Source: Demequina silvatica
GTDB taxonomy: Bacteria; Actinomycetota; Actinomycetes; Actinomycetales; Demequinaceae
Direction of reading: 5' to 3'
Assembly: GCF_000971215.1 (NCBI RefSeq)
Contig: NZ_BBMA01000005.1
Location: 186,001 to 250,000 of the forward strand
DNA: 64,000 nt
The position numbers were made by a program, and so were the translations under genes. A model generated the notes under the pieces. The model made no database searches and had not been told where the DNA came from. It saw only the letters and a list, made by a program, of their open reading frames with translations. The first letter of the stretch is position 1. Every line of letters begins with the position of its first letter. Shown here piece by piece: positions 25,684 to 34,476 of this stretch.

Positions 25684-26265
25684 TCATGCAAATTGCGCGG
25701 CGAGGTGGGCCTCGAGGGTCTCGGCCATGTCGACGGACGGGTCGAGGAGCCACTGCACCTGGAGCCCGTCCATGAGGGCGACCAGCTGGGCGGCGGCGAG
25801 GGACGGGACGATGCGCGGGTCCAGCTCTCCCGCCTCCGCGGCCTCGCGGTAGGCGCGGGTGACGTCGCGGCGCAGCGACGCGTAGCGGCGCACGAAGTAG
25901 GCGTGCGCGGGGTGGTCGGTGGCGGTGGCCTCTCCCGACAGGGTGGCGTAGAGCTCGACCACCCCGCGGCGGGCGGCGTTGCGCCGCGCGGTCTCCACCA
26001 GGTGGTCGAGCAGCGCACGGCCGCGGAGCTCGTCGTAGCCGGCGGCGGTGCCCTCGGAGTCGTCGCGTCGCGTGAGGACCGCCATGAGCAGGTCCGCCTT
26101 GGTGGGGAAGTGGTAGATCAGCGCCGGGTGCGTGAGCCCGCACCGCGTCGCGATGTCGCGCACCGAGGTGCCGCGGAAGCCGGACTCGGCGAAGGCCGCG
26201 AGCGCGGTGTCGAGGATCAGCGTGCGCGTCTCCGCGCCGCGTTCCGACAGCTCCCGCTCCCCCAC
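25684..26265 (-). CDS. TetR-family repressor
   Basis: About 193 aa. N-terminal HTH (TRTLILDTALAAFAESGFRGTSVRDIATRCGLTHPALIYHFPTKADLL) and a C-terminal ligand domain. Start: GTG 26265 (or 26268) after GCGGGAGG; the ATG at 26322 would place the promoter palindrome inside the gene. Divergent from the GH3 glucosidase with a palindrome in the shared gap, so it probably represses that operon and itself. A GGACGATGC copy is read here antisense as Arg-Ile-Val, the rarer frame. Confidence 0.88.
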   Translation of the reverse strand: MGERELSERGAETRTLILDTALAAFAESGFRGTSVRDIATRCGLTHPALIYHFPTKADLLMAVLTRRDDSEGTAAGYDELRGRALLDHLVETARRNAARRGVVELYATLSGEATATDHPAHAYFVRRYASLRRDVTRAYREAAEAGELDPRIVPSLAAAQLVALMDGLQVQWLLDPSVDMAETLEAHLAAQFA

Positions 26266-26277
26266 CACGCCTCCCGC

Positions 26278-26312
26278 TTGCAACGTTTCGACCTCGATCT
26301 TACCATGTGGTA
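26278..26312 (+). promoter_or_regulatory. GH3 promoter with overlapping TetR-type operator
   Basis: TTGCAA (26278-26283), 17-base spacer, TACCAT (26301-26306) as -35/-10 for the GH3 gene starting at 26360. The -10 overlaps TACCA-TG-TGGTA (26301-26312), extended outward by imperfect GAT/ATC arms, a suitable site for the divergent TetR protein. Confidence 0.6.
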
Positions 26313-26359
26313 GAAATCGCATCTCAGGGTTCGCCCACCGCCGCGCGAAAGGAACCGCA

Positions 26360-28597
26360 GTGACCGCCGCCTACCTCGACCCCACCCTCCCCACCGCCGC
26401 GCGCGTCGCGGACCTGATCTCGCGCATGACGCTGCCCGAGAAGGTGGGCCAGATGATGCAGATGCACACCTACGACGGCGTGCCGCATCTGATCGAGGAG
26501 ATGCACGTCGGCTCGATCCTGCACGCCTCCCCCGAGCGTCTCGAGCAGGCCCACGCGCTGGTGGAGCAGACCCGCCTGCGCATCCCGCTGCTGATCGGCG
26601 AGGACTGCATCCACGGCCACTCGTTCTTCAAGGGCGCGGAGATCTACCCGACCCAGCTGGGCATGGCCGCGACGTTCAGCCCCGACCTCCTCGAGCGCGT
26701 CGCGCGCGCCACCGCCGTCGAGGTCAGCGCGACCGGCATCCATTGGACCTTCTCCCCCGTGCTGTGCATCGCCCGCGACCTGCGCTGGGGCCGCGTGTCC
26801 GAGACCTTCGGCGAGGACCCGTACCTGCTGGGCGAGCTGGGCGCCGCGATGGTCCGGGGCTACCAGGGCGACGGCCTCGCGGACCGCACCGCGATCCTCG
26901 CGACCGCGAAGCACTTCGCCGGCTACTCGGAGACCCAGGGCGGCCGCGACGCCTCCGAGGCGGACATCTCCCGCCGCAAGCTCCGCTCCTGGTACCTGCC
27001 CCCGTTCGAGCGCATGGCGCGCGCCGGCTGCGCGACCTTCATGCTCGGCTACCAGTCCACGGACGGCGTCCCGATCACCGTCAACGAGTGGCTGCTCAAC
27101 GACGTCCTGCGTGAGGAGTGGGGCTACACCGGCACCCTCATCACCGACTGGGACAACGTGGGCAACCTGGTGCGCGAGCAGCGCCTGTTCCCCGACTACG
27201 CGCAGGCCGCCGCGGCCGCCGTGACCGCGGGCAACGACATGATCATGACCACCCCCGCCTTCTTCCAGGGCGCCCAGGACGCGGTCGCGCAGGGCCTGCT
27301 CGAGGAGTCCCGCATCGACGAGGCCGTCGCCCGCATCCTCACGCTGAAGGTCGAGCTGGGACTGTTCGAGGACCACCGCCCGGCCGACCGCGAGCGCCAG
27401 CGCGCCGTGATCGCCCAGCCCGCGCATCGTGCCCTCAACCTCGAGGTGGCCCGCCGCTCGCTGGTGCTGCTGGAGAACGACGGCACCCTGCCGCTCCCGG
27501 CCGACCGCCCGCTCCGCCTCGCCGTGGTGGGCCCCAACGCGCACGACGAGCACACCACGCTCGGCGACTGGGCCGGCGCGTCCGGCCAGGCGGATTGGCT
27601 GGCGGACGGCCACCCGCGCGAGATGATCACCACGGTGCTCGACGGCCTGTGCGCGCTCGCGCCCGAGGGCTCCGAGGTCGCCTACGCCAAGGGCGCCGAG
27701 ATCATCACCACCGGCCCCGACCCCAAGGGGGCGTTCTTCCCAGACGGCCAGCCGCGCCCGCACATCGCGTTCCCTGTGGGCCCCGACCAGGGCATGATCG
27801 CGGAGGCCGTCGCGGCCGCGCAGGGGGCCGATGCGGTGGTCGCCGTGGTGGGCGACCGGATCGAGCTCGTGGGCGAGGGCAAGTCCACGGCCACCCTCGA
27901 GCTGCTCGGCGGCCAGGTCGCGCTGCTCGACGCGCTCGTCGAGACCGGCACGCCGGTCATCCTGGTGGTGCTCGCGTCGAAGCCGCACGTGCTGCCGCCG
28001 TCCGCCGACCGCGCCGCGGCCGTGATCTGGGCCGCCAACCCCGGCATGGCGGGCGGCACCGCCGTCGCCGAGCTCGTCCTGGGCGCGATCGAGCCGTCCG
28101 GTCGCCTGCCGATCTCCTGGCCGCGCCACGTGGGCCAGCAGCCCACGTTCTACAACCAGATCGACGCGCAGCACGGCTACCGCTACGCGGACCTCACGCA
28201 GGAGCCGCGCTGGGTGTTCGGCGACGGCCTGTCCTACTCGGCGACGTCATACGCGGACCTGACCCTCGCATCGTCCACCCTCGGGCTGGACGACACCATC
28301 GAGGCCACCGTCACCGTCACCAACACCGGCGACCGCCCCGTGCTCGAGACGGTCCAGGCCTACGTGCGCGACGTCAACACGTCCGCGACGTGGGCGGACC
28401 GCGAGCTCAAGGGCTTCACGCAGGTCGCGCTCGCGCCGGGCGCGTCCGCCCGGGCGACCATCCGCATCCCGGTGTCGGAGTGCTCGATCGTGACCGCGCG
28501 CGGCGAGCGCGTGGTCGAGCCGGGCGCGTTCCAAGTGCTCGTGGGCCCCACCTCCCGCCTCGCGGACCTCCTGGTCGCGGACCTCTCGGTAGCGTGA
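26360..28597 (+). CDS. Glycoside hydrolase family 3 beta-glycosidase
   Basis: 745 aa intracellular enzyme removing terminal beta-glucose or beta-xylose from oligosaccharides. (beta/alpha)8 domain: EKVGQMMQM, GEDCIHG, SETFGEDPYLLGE, AKHFAGYSETQGGRD, and the nucleophile Asp in LITDWDNVG near residue 265; alpha/beta sandwich domain with HRALNLEVARRSLVLLEN; C-terminal Fn3-like domain (ATVTVTNTGDRPVLETVQAYV). No signal peptide. GTG 26360 follows AAAGGAA. Forms an operon with the MFS gene 4 bases downstream, which may import the substrate. Confidence 0.93.
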   Translation: MTAAYLDPTLPTAARVADLISRMTLPEKVGQMMQMHTYDGVPHLIEEMHVGSILHASPERLEQAHALVEQTRLRIPLLIGEDCIHGHSFFKGAEIYPTQLGMAATFSPDLLERVARATAVEVSATGIHWTFSPVLCIARDLRWGRVSETFGEDPYLLGELGAAMVRGYQGDGLADRTAILATAKHFAGYSETQGGRDASEADISRRKLRSWYLPPFERMARAGCATFMLGYQSTDGVPITVNEWLLNDVLREEWGYTGTLITDWDNVGNLVREQRLFPDYAQAAAAAVTAGNDMIMTTPAFFQGAQDAVAQGLLEESRIDEAVARILTLKVELGLFEDHRPADRERQRAVIAQPAHRALNLEVARRSLVLLENDGTLPLPADRPLRLAVVGPNAHDEHTTLGDWAGASGQADWLADGHPREMITTVLDGLCALAPEGSEVAYAKGAEIITTGPDPKGAFFPDGQPRPHIAFPVGPDQGMIAEAVAAAQGADAVVAVVGDRIELVGEGKSTATLELLGGQVALLDALVETGTPVILVVLASKPHVLPPSADRAAAVIWAANPGMAGGTAVAELVLGAIEPSGRLPISWPRHVGQQPTFYNQIDAQHGYRYADLTQEPRWVFGDGLSYSATSYADLTLASSTLGLDDTIEATVTVTNTGDRPVLETVQAYVRDVNTSATWADRELKGFTQVALAPGASARATIRIPVSECSIVTARGERVVEPGAFQVLVGPTSRLADLLVADLSVA

Positions 28598-28601
28598 TCC
28601 C

Positions 28602-29843
28602 GTGACCGTCCCCTCCCCCGCCACCGCGATCGCGCCGTACCTCCGGCGCGCCCGCGTGGGCGTGTCGATCATCTTCTTCACCAACGGGATCGTGCTCGGC
28701 GGCTTCGCGCCGCGCGTGCCGGAGATCCGCGCGTCGCTGGGCATCTCCTACGGCACGCTCGGCGTCGCGATGGCGATGTGGTCCGTGGGCGCGCTCGCGC
28801 TGGGCCTGCTCGCGGCCGCGGTGATCCGCCGCTTCGGCTCCGCGAAGGTCGCGACCATCACGATGGCCGTGAGCGCCGCCGCGATGCTCGCCGCCGGTCT
28901 CGCGCCCAACGTGTGGACGTTCGGCGCCGCCCTGTTCGTGGTGGGCGTCACGGACGCCTGGGTCGACGTGTCGCAGAACGCCCACGGGCTCGAGGTGCAG
29001 AAGCTCTACAAGCGCTCGATCCTCAACGCGTTCCACGGGCTGTGGTCCATCGGCGCGGTGGTGGGCGGCCTCATGGGCGGCGCGGCGGCCGGCCTCGGCA
29101 TCGCGGTGCCGTGGCAGTTCGCGGTCTCGCTCGCGATCGTGGTGGCCGCGAACCTCACCGCCTATCCGATGCTGCTGAAGAAGGACACCGCGACCGCGGA
29201 GGAGGTCGACCACGCCGCTGACGAGGCGGCCGTGCCGCAGCACACCCCGCTGCGCCGGATCCCCCTCAAGGTGTGGGGCACGCTGCTCGCGCTCACCGTC
29301 ATCGCGATCGCAGGCGGCTGGGCCGAGGACGCCGCCGCGACCTGGTCGGCGAGCTACCTGACCGACGAGCTGCTGGTCGGGGCCACCCTCGCCTCGCTCG
29401 CTTTCGTGTCGCTGCAGGGCTTCCAGTTCGTGGGCCGCATGGTCGGCGACCGCATGGTGGACCGCTGGGGCCAGCGAGCGGTCGCCCGATTCGGAGGCGT
29501 GCTCGTCGCGGTCGGCATGGGCCTCGCCCTCGCGTTCCCCTCGCCGTGGGGCGTCATCGCGGGCTTCGGCGCGGCGGGCTTCGGCATCGCCACCTTCATC
29601 CCGGGCGCGATGCACGCCGCGGACGAGCTCCCCGGCCTGCGACCCGGCACCGGTCTCACCATCCTGTCCTGGCTGCTGCGCCTCGCGTGGCTGCTGTCGC
29701 CACCCGTGGTGGGCGCGATCGCGGACGCCACCTCGCTGCGTGCGGGCCTCGTGCTCGTGCCGGTGTTCGGCGTGCTCGTGGTGCTGCTCGCCGGCGCGAT
29801 GGCTCCGCGCAAGGCGCCGCACCCGGACCCTCAGCCCGCGTAG
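28602..29843 (+). CDS. MFS transporter in glucosidase operon
   Basis: 413 aa, about 12 helices, with the FucP/YbjJ-like look of sugar-type MFS permeases (GFAPRVPEIRASLGISYGTLGVAM; FHGLWSIGAVVGGLMGG). GTG start at 28602 immediately after the GH3 stop. Likely carries an oligosaccharide or sugar linked to the GH3 enzyme; direction and substrate not determinable. Converges with the SulP gene with only seven bases between stops. Confidence 0.8.
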   Translation: MTVPSPATAIAPYLRRARVGVSIIFFTNGIVLGGFAPRVPEIRASLGISYGTLGVAMAMWSVGALALGLLAAAVIRRFGSAKVATITMAVSAAAMLAAGLAPNVWTFGAALFVVGVTDAWVDVSQNAHGLEVQKLYKRSILNAFHGLWSIGAVVGGLMGGAAAGLGIAVPWQFAVSLAIVVAANLTAYPMLLKKDTATAEEVDHAADEAAVPQHTPLRRIPLKVWGTLLALTVIAIAGGWAEDAAATWSASYLTDELLVGATLASLAFVSLQGFQFVGRMVGDRMVDRWGQRAVARFGGVLVAVGMGLALAFPSPWGVIAGFGAAGFGIATFIPGAMHAADELPGLRPGTGLTILSWLLRLAWLLSPPVVGAIADATSLRAGLVLVPVFGVLVVLLAGAMAPRKAPHPDPQPA

Positions 29844-29850
29844 GGCGCCC

Positions 29851-31491
29851 TCACCGCGAGGCGACCAGGCCGCGGGCCTTGGCCACCGCATCGTCCAGGC
29901 TGTCCACCAGGTGGTCCGAGTCCGCGAGCGCCTCGAGCGCGCCCGTGTGCTCGAGCAGCGGCAGGTGCCGCGGCTGAACGCCCTTGATGAGCACGGTGAC
30001 GCCGCGCCGCTCCAGCGAGGTGACCACCTCGCCCAGGATCTGCGCGCCCGTGGTGTCGAGCATACGGATCTGCGACATGCGCAGGATCACCACCTCCACG
30101 CCGTGGACCCGCGCGACCCGCTCGAGCACGCGGTCCGCCGCACCGAAGAACAGGGCGCCGTCGAGGCGGAGCAGGGCGATGCGCTCGTCGCCGTTCGCGG
30201 CGTCTCCAGGGAGCTCCTCGCGGTGCACGCCGGCGGCGCGGGCGACGGAGCGCAGCGCGAACACCGCCGCGCCGGCCACCCCGATCGCGATCGCGTAGAT
30301 GAGGTCCACGCTCACCGTCACCAGCGCGGTCAGGACGAAGAGCACCGCGTCCTGGCGCGAGGCGCGCATCACGGAGCGCACCAGCGCGGGACGCACCATG
30401 GTCGCCGCGGTCACCATGAGCACGCCCGCCAGCGCGGCTAGCGGCACACGCGCGACCGCGGTCGCGGCGACCAGCACCACCGCGAGCAGCACCAGGGCGT
30501 GGACCACCGCGGCGACGCGCGTGCGGCCACCCGAGCGCACGTTGACCGCGGTGCGGGCGATCGCGCCCGTCGCGGGCATGCCGCCGAACAGGCCCGACGC
30601 GATCGATGCGAGGCCTTGCCCCACCAGCTCGCGGTCAGCGTCGTATCCGCCCACATCGGCGTGCGAGTGCGCGACGCGAGCCGACAGCAGCGACTCGATG
30701 GCCGCGAGCGCCGCGATGGCGAGCGCGGGCATGGCGAGTGCCTGCAGCGACGCGAGGCTCACCGCGGGAAGCGCGGGAGCGGGAAGCCCGGCGGGCAGCT
30801 CGCCGATCACCGGCACGTCCCACCCGAGCGCGGCCACGGCGGCGGTGGCCGCCACGATCGCGACGATCGCCCCCGGCACGGCACGCGTGATCCGCGGCCA
30901 CACGACCATGACCGCCACCACCAGCGCGACCAGCGCCAGCGCGCGCCACGCGACCGGCCCGTCGACGTGGGCCAGCGCGGTCAGCGCCGCGGGCAGCGCC
31001 TTCGCGCCGTGCGCGCCGTCCGTGCTGCCCACGGCCGCCGGGACCTGCTGCAGGAAGATGATGATCGCGATGCCCAGCGTGAAGCCCTCGATCACCGGCC
31101 ACGGGATGAGGCCCACCAGGCGCCCGAGCCTCGCGGCCCCGGCCGCCACCACGATGACCCCGGCCATGACGGTGACGAGCGCGAGCGCCCCGGCGCCCTG
31201 CTGCGCAAGGATGGGCGCAAGCACCACCACCATCGCGCCCGTGGGGCCCGAGACCTGCACGCCGGACCCGCCGAAGAGCGCCGCCACCAGGCCCGCGACG
31301 ATCGCCGTGACGAGGCCCGCCTCCGCGCCCGCCCCCGAGGTGACGCCGAATCCCAGCGCGAGCGGCAGCGCGACCACGCCGACGCTGACGCCCGCGAGCA
31401 CGTCGCCGCGCCACGAACGCCGCAGGCCCGCGTAGTCCGCGCGCGACGGCAGCACCGCCCGGACGCCGGACAGGGCGGGGCGTGCGGTCAC
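29851..31491 (-). CDS. SulP-family anion transporter with STAS domain
   Basis: 546 aa: membrane domain (residues 25-400; ALPLALGFGVTSGAGAEAGLVTAIVAG, GLFGGMPATGAIARTAVNVRSGGRTR) and a cytoplasmic STAS domain (about 430-540; ILRMSQIRMLDTTGAQIL). Imports sulfate, bicarbonate or another anion; the specificity cannot be read from sequence. GTG at 31491 overlaps the ArsR stop, so expression is under that regulator. Confidence 0.9.
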   Translation of the reverse strand: MTARPALSGVRAVLPSRADYAGLRRSWRGDVLAGVSVGVVALPLALGFGVTSGAGAEAGLVTAIVAGLVAALFGGSGVQVSGPTGAMVVVLAPILAQQGAGALALVTVMAGVIVVAAGAARLGRLVGLIPWPVIEGFTLGIAIIIFLQQVPAAVGSTDGAHGAKALPAALTALAHVDGPVAWRALALVALVVAVMVVWPRITRAVPGAIVAIVAATAAVAALGWDVPVIGELPAGLPAPALPAVSLASLQALAMPALAIAALAAIESLLSARVAHSHADVGGYDADRELVGQGLASIASGLFGGMPATGAIARTAVNVRSGGRTRVAAVVHALVLLAVVLVAATAVARVPLAALAGVLMVTAATMVRPALVRSVMRASRQDAVLFVLTALVTVSVDLIYAIAIGVAGAAVFALRSVARAAGVHREELPGDAANGDERIALLRLDGALFFGAADRVLERVARVHGVEVVILRMSQIRMLDTTGAQILGEVVTSLERRGVTVLIKGVQPRHLPLLEHTGALEALADSDHLVDSLDDAVAKARGLVASR

Positions 31492-31853
31492 CGCGCGCCC
31501 TCGAGCTCCGCCTGGTCGAGGTCGGCAAGCGCCCCGCGGGCGTCGAGGACGTCCCGCAGGACGATGCGCGCCGCGCCGAGCAGGCCGGCGACGGACGGGT
31601 GTGCGAGCCGGTAGGCGACGGAGCTGCCCTTGCGCGTCGAGGTCACCAGCCCGTAGCCGCGCAGGACGCGCAGGTGCTGCGACAGGTGCGACGCCTCGAG
31701 ACCCGTCCGCTCGAGCAGGTCGGCGACGGTGCGCTCGTCGACCTCGGCGAGGAGCTCGAGGACCCGGATGCGGACCGGGTGCGCCAGCCCCTTGAACAGG
31801 TCAGCCTTGACCTCGCTGAGCGGTCGACCGGTGTGCATGCCTCGCCTCGCCAT
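31488..31853 (-). CDS. ArsR/SmtB-family repressor of sulP
   Basis: 121 aa winged-helix protein: LAHPVRIRVLELLAEVDERTVADLLERTGLEASHLSQHLRVLRGYGLVTSTRKGSSVAYRL. No cysteine pair for classic metal sensing is visible, so the signal is unknown. Coupled by GTGA overlap to the SulP transporter, with an operator palindrome 9-24 bases upstream of its start. First start codon chosen at 31853; an internal ATG at codon 6 is possible. Confidence 0.88.
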   Translation of the reverse strand: MARRGMHTGRPLSEVKADLFKGLAHPVRIRVLELLAEVDERTVADLLERTGLEASHLSQHLRVLRGYGLVTSTRKGSSVAYRLAHPSVAGLLGAARIVLRDVLDARGALADLDQAELEGAR

Positions 31854-31861
31854 CGCGCACG

Positions 31862-31877
31862 TGAATTGATGGATTCA
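31862..31877 (-). promoter_or_regulatory. ArsR-type operator TGAAT-N6-ATTCA
   Basis: TGAAT (31862-31866), 6 bases, ATTCA (31873-31877), just before the ArsR start. AT-rich inverted pentamers with a 6-base spacer are the usual form of ArsR-family sites. Suggests autoregulation of arsR-sulP. Confidence 0.6.
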
Positions 31878-31913
31878 TCATGCCACCAAGTCGAGGTCCT
31901 GCCGGCCGCGCGC

Positions 31914-32549
31914 CTACAGCTCGACCGCCTCCCCGGGCGCGAGCACCTCGAGCGGCACGCCCGCGAGCTGCGCCATCAGCCGCGCCGCGAGCGCCATCCC
32001 GGCTTCGGAGGCGTGCGCCTCGTGGATCGCGAGGGCCCTCGCGGGGCGCAGCGCGCGCACCATCTCCACCGCCGCGTCCAGGTGGAACCACGGCCCGCTC
32101 ACCGGCGTGAGCAGCACCTCGACCGGCACCGCGGGCGCCTCGAGCGCGTCGCCCGGGTGATAGACACGTCCGCCGATCAGGTAGCCGACGTTCACCGCAC
32201 GGGGCACGTCCGGGTGGATCGCCGCGTGGAGCCCGCCGCGGACGGCGACCTCGAGGGACCCGACCGCGAACGCGTCGCCGGGCGCCACCGCCGTCACGCG
32301 CTCCCCCAGCCCCGCCCATCGCCCCACCACGGCCGCGGGCCCGTAGAGCCGGAGCCCTGGCCGCGCCGCGAGCGCCGCGTCGAGCGCGCCCGCGTCGACG
32401 TGGTCCGCGTGCTCATGGGTGACCAGCACGGCGTCGGCACGCGCCAGCAGCCGCGAGGCATCCGGCGTGAACACGCCCGGATCCAGGAGGATCACGTCCC
32501 CGCCGGACTCGACCGAGACGCAGGCATGTCCGTGCAGGGTGAGGCGCAT
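31914..32549 (-). CDS. MBL-fold metal-dependent hydrolase (UlaG/UPF0173-like)
   Basis: 211 aa. Metal-site motif THEHADHVD near residues 50-58, preceding DPGVF, a later VYHPGDAL (His/Asp) near 140 and IHEAHAS near 183: a short metallo-beta-lactamase fold like UlaG/UPF0173. Substrate unknown. ATG 32549 (RLTLHGHAC) chosen because the upstream part of the frame lacks family features and runs through the LLM promoter. Confidence 0.85.
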   Translation of the reverse strand: MRLTLHGHACVSVESGGDVILLDPGVFTPDASRLLARADAVLVTHEHADHVDAGALDAALAARPGLRLYGPAAVVGRWAGLGERVTAVAPGDAFAVGSLEVAVRGGLHAAIHPDVPRAVNVGYLIGGRVYHPGDALEAPAVPVEVLLTPVSGPWFHLDAAVEMVRALRPARALAIHEAHASEAGMALAARLMAQLAGVPLEVLAPGEAVEL

Positions 32550-32680
32550 ACCCCCAGTGGACCACGGGCGCCACGGCGCGGACGCCACGGCGCGGGCGCG
32601 TGCCGCGGGCGAGAGCCGCCCAAAGTCCCGGTCGGACCACCCCCGACGGCGATGGAATAGATCGCGGGCCCTCGCGTTAG

Positions 32681-32701
32681 TTACATGCGTACGCATATAA
32701 T
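32681..32701 (+). promoter_or_regulatory. Promoter with palindromic operator (probable MarR site)
   Basis: TTACATGCGTACGCATATAA (32681-32700) is a 20-base palindrome with a single mismatched pair (central ATGCGTACGCAT perfect). TATAAT (32696-32701) overlaps its right arm as -10; no clear -35. It lies 67-87 bases before the monooxygenase start. The MarR gene second in this operon is the obvious candidate ligand-sensing repressor. Confidence 0.7.
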
Positions 32702-32767
32702 CGGCGGCAAGGCTCGGGACGCACGTCCCGGGCGACCGGCAGCCAGAGCCCCACAGGGAGGCACACC

Positions 32768-33955
32768 ATGCAGTTCGGCATCATGTCCGTCTCGGACATC
32801 ACCCGCGACCCCGTCAGCGGCCACACGCCCTCCGAGGCGGAGCGCATCAAGAACATCGTGAGGATCGCCGTCCACGCCGAGGAGGTGGGCCTCGACGTCT
32901 TCGCGATCGGCGAGCACCACAACCCGCCGTTCTTCAGCTCCTCCCCGACCACGCTCCTGAGCCACATCGCCGCTCTCACCGAGAAGCTCACCGTCACCAC
33001 CAGCACCACGCTGATCACCACCAACGACCCGGTGCGGCTCGCCGAGGAGTACGCGATGCTCCAGCACCTCGCGGGCGGACGCATGGACCTCATGCTGGGC
33101 CGCGGCAACACCGCGCCCGTGTACCCGTGGTTCGGCCAGGACATCCGCCAGGGCCTGCCGCTCGCCCTCGAGAACTACAACCTGCTCCACCGGCTGTGGC
33201 GCGAGGACGTGGTCGACTGGGAGGGCCAGTTCCGCACCCCGCTGCAGGGCTTCACCTCGACCCCGCGCCCGCTCGACGACGTCCCGCCGTTCGTGTGGCA
33301 CGGCTCGATCCGCACCCCCGAGATCGCCGAGCAGGCCGCCTTCTACGGCAACGGCTACTTCGCGAACAACATCTTCTGGCCCAAGGAGCACTACCAGCGG
33401 CTCATCAAGTTCTACCGCCAGCGCTTCGAGCACTACGGCCACGGCACCCGCAAGCAGGCGATCGTCGGACTCGGCGGCCAGGCCTTCCTCGCGAAGAACA
33501 GCCAGGACGCGCACGACCAGTTCCGCCCGTACTTCAACGAGGCCCCCGTCTACGGCCACGGCCCGACCATGGAGGACTTCGAGGAGATGACCCCCCTGTC
33601 GGTCGGAAGCCCGCAGGAGGTCATCGACAAGACCCTGACCTTCCGCGAGGCCTTCGGCGATTACCAGCGCCAGCTGTTCCTGGTCGACCACGCGGGCCTG
33701 CCCGTCGACACGGTCCTCCAGCAGCTCGACCTGCTGGGCGAGCACGTGGTGCCCGTCCTGCGCGCGGAGCTCGAGGCCAGGCGCGACCCCGAGGCGCCGG
33801 CGAACCCGCCGTCGCACGCGGACCTCATCAAGGCCAAGTACGGCGACCAGGCGCCGCGCCAGCCGCGCCCCAACGCCAACCGCGGCGACAACGTCACCGG
33901 CGGCTCGCCGTACCAGGACTCCGAGACCTCGGTCGAGTCCTACCCGACTCTCTAG
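32768..33955 (+). CDS. Luciferase-like FMN-dependent monooxygenase (CE1758-type)
   Basis: 395 aa bacterial-luciferase-fold enzyme using reduced FMN and oxygen: MQFGIMSVSDIT, EEVGLDVFAIGEHHNPPF (residues 38-55), LTVTTSTTLITTNDPVRLAEEYAMLQHLAGGRMDLMLGRGN near 76-116. It matches the actinobacterial group found beside a dedicated FMN reductase, present here at 34473. Strong GGGAGG site before ATG 32768. Substrate unknown; disordered Pro/Asn-rich tail from about residue 345. Confidence 0.9.
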   Translation: MQFGIMSVSDITRDPVSGHTPSEAERIKNIVRIAVHAEEVGLDVFAIGEHHNPPFFSSSPTTLLSHIAALTEKLTVTTSTTLITTNDPVRLAEEYAMLQHLAGGRMDLMLGRGNTAPVYPWFGQDIRQGLPLALENYNLLHRLWREDVVDWEGQFRTPLQGFTSTPRPLDDVPPFVWHGSIRTPEIAEQAAFYGNGYFANNIFWPKEHYQRLIKFYRQRFEHYGHGTRKQAIVGLGGQAFLAKNSQDAHDQFRPYFNEAPVYGHGPTMEDFEEMTPLSVGSPQEVIDKTLTFREAFGDYQRQLFLVDHAGLPVDTVLQQLDLLGEHVVPVLRAELEARRDPEAPANPPSHADLIKAKYGDQAPRQPRPNANRGDNVTGGSPYQDSETSVESYPTL

Positions 33956-33963
33956 GAGGGACG

Positions 33964-34476
33964 ATGCGCCCGTCACCTGCCGTACCGCCCGCACCCGCCG
34001 CATCGTCCCCCGGTGCGGCCAGGGGCCGCACGCGCCTCGCGAACAACGCGTGGGAGGCGGCCTTCACCGCCCACTCCACGCTCATGCGGCAGTTCGCGGC
34101 GGAGGACGTCTGGGCGGGCCTGTCGATGCGCGAGTACGACGTCCTCTACACGCTGTCCAAGTGCGACACCCCGCAGCGGCTGGGCGACCTGAGCGGCCAC
34201 GTGCTGCTCAGCCAGCCCGGCCTCTCGCGGCTGGTCGACCGCCTGGTCGAGCGAGGGCTGGTGGAGCGCTGCGTGGACCCCAAGGACGCGCGCGCCGCCA
34301 ACCTCACGCTCACCGAGGCGGGCCGCGCCGTCCAGCGCACGGTGGGCCGCGCGCACGGCGCGTCCGTCGCCGCCGCGATGACGGCCCGCCTCACCGACGA
34401 GGAGCTCGCGCTCCTCGAGACCCTCTCCCTCAAGCTCGTCTCCGATCCCGACTCCCTCCCCGAGGAGCACCCATGA
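33964..34476 (+). CDS. MarR-family regulator
   Basis: 170 aa. After a low-complexity N-terminus (to about residue 22) comes a winged helix: LSMREYDVLYTLSKCDTPQRLGDLSGHVLLSQPGLSRLVDRLVERGLVERCVDPKDARAANLTLTEAG. The ATG at 33964 is itself part of a GGACGATGC repeat (33959-33967) preceded by AGGAGG, and a second, inverted copy lies in codons 13-15 (34000-34008). Probably binds the palindrome at 32681. Overlaps the FMN reductase ATG. Confidence 0.88.
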   Translation: MRPSPAVPPAPAASSPGAARGRTRLANNAWEAAFTAHSTLMRQFAAEDVWAGLSMREYDVLYTLSKCDTPQRLGDLSGHVLLSQPGLSRLVDRLVERGLVERCVDPKDARAANLTLTEAGRAVQRTVGRAHGASVAAAMTARLTDEELALLETLSLKLVSDPDSLPEEHP

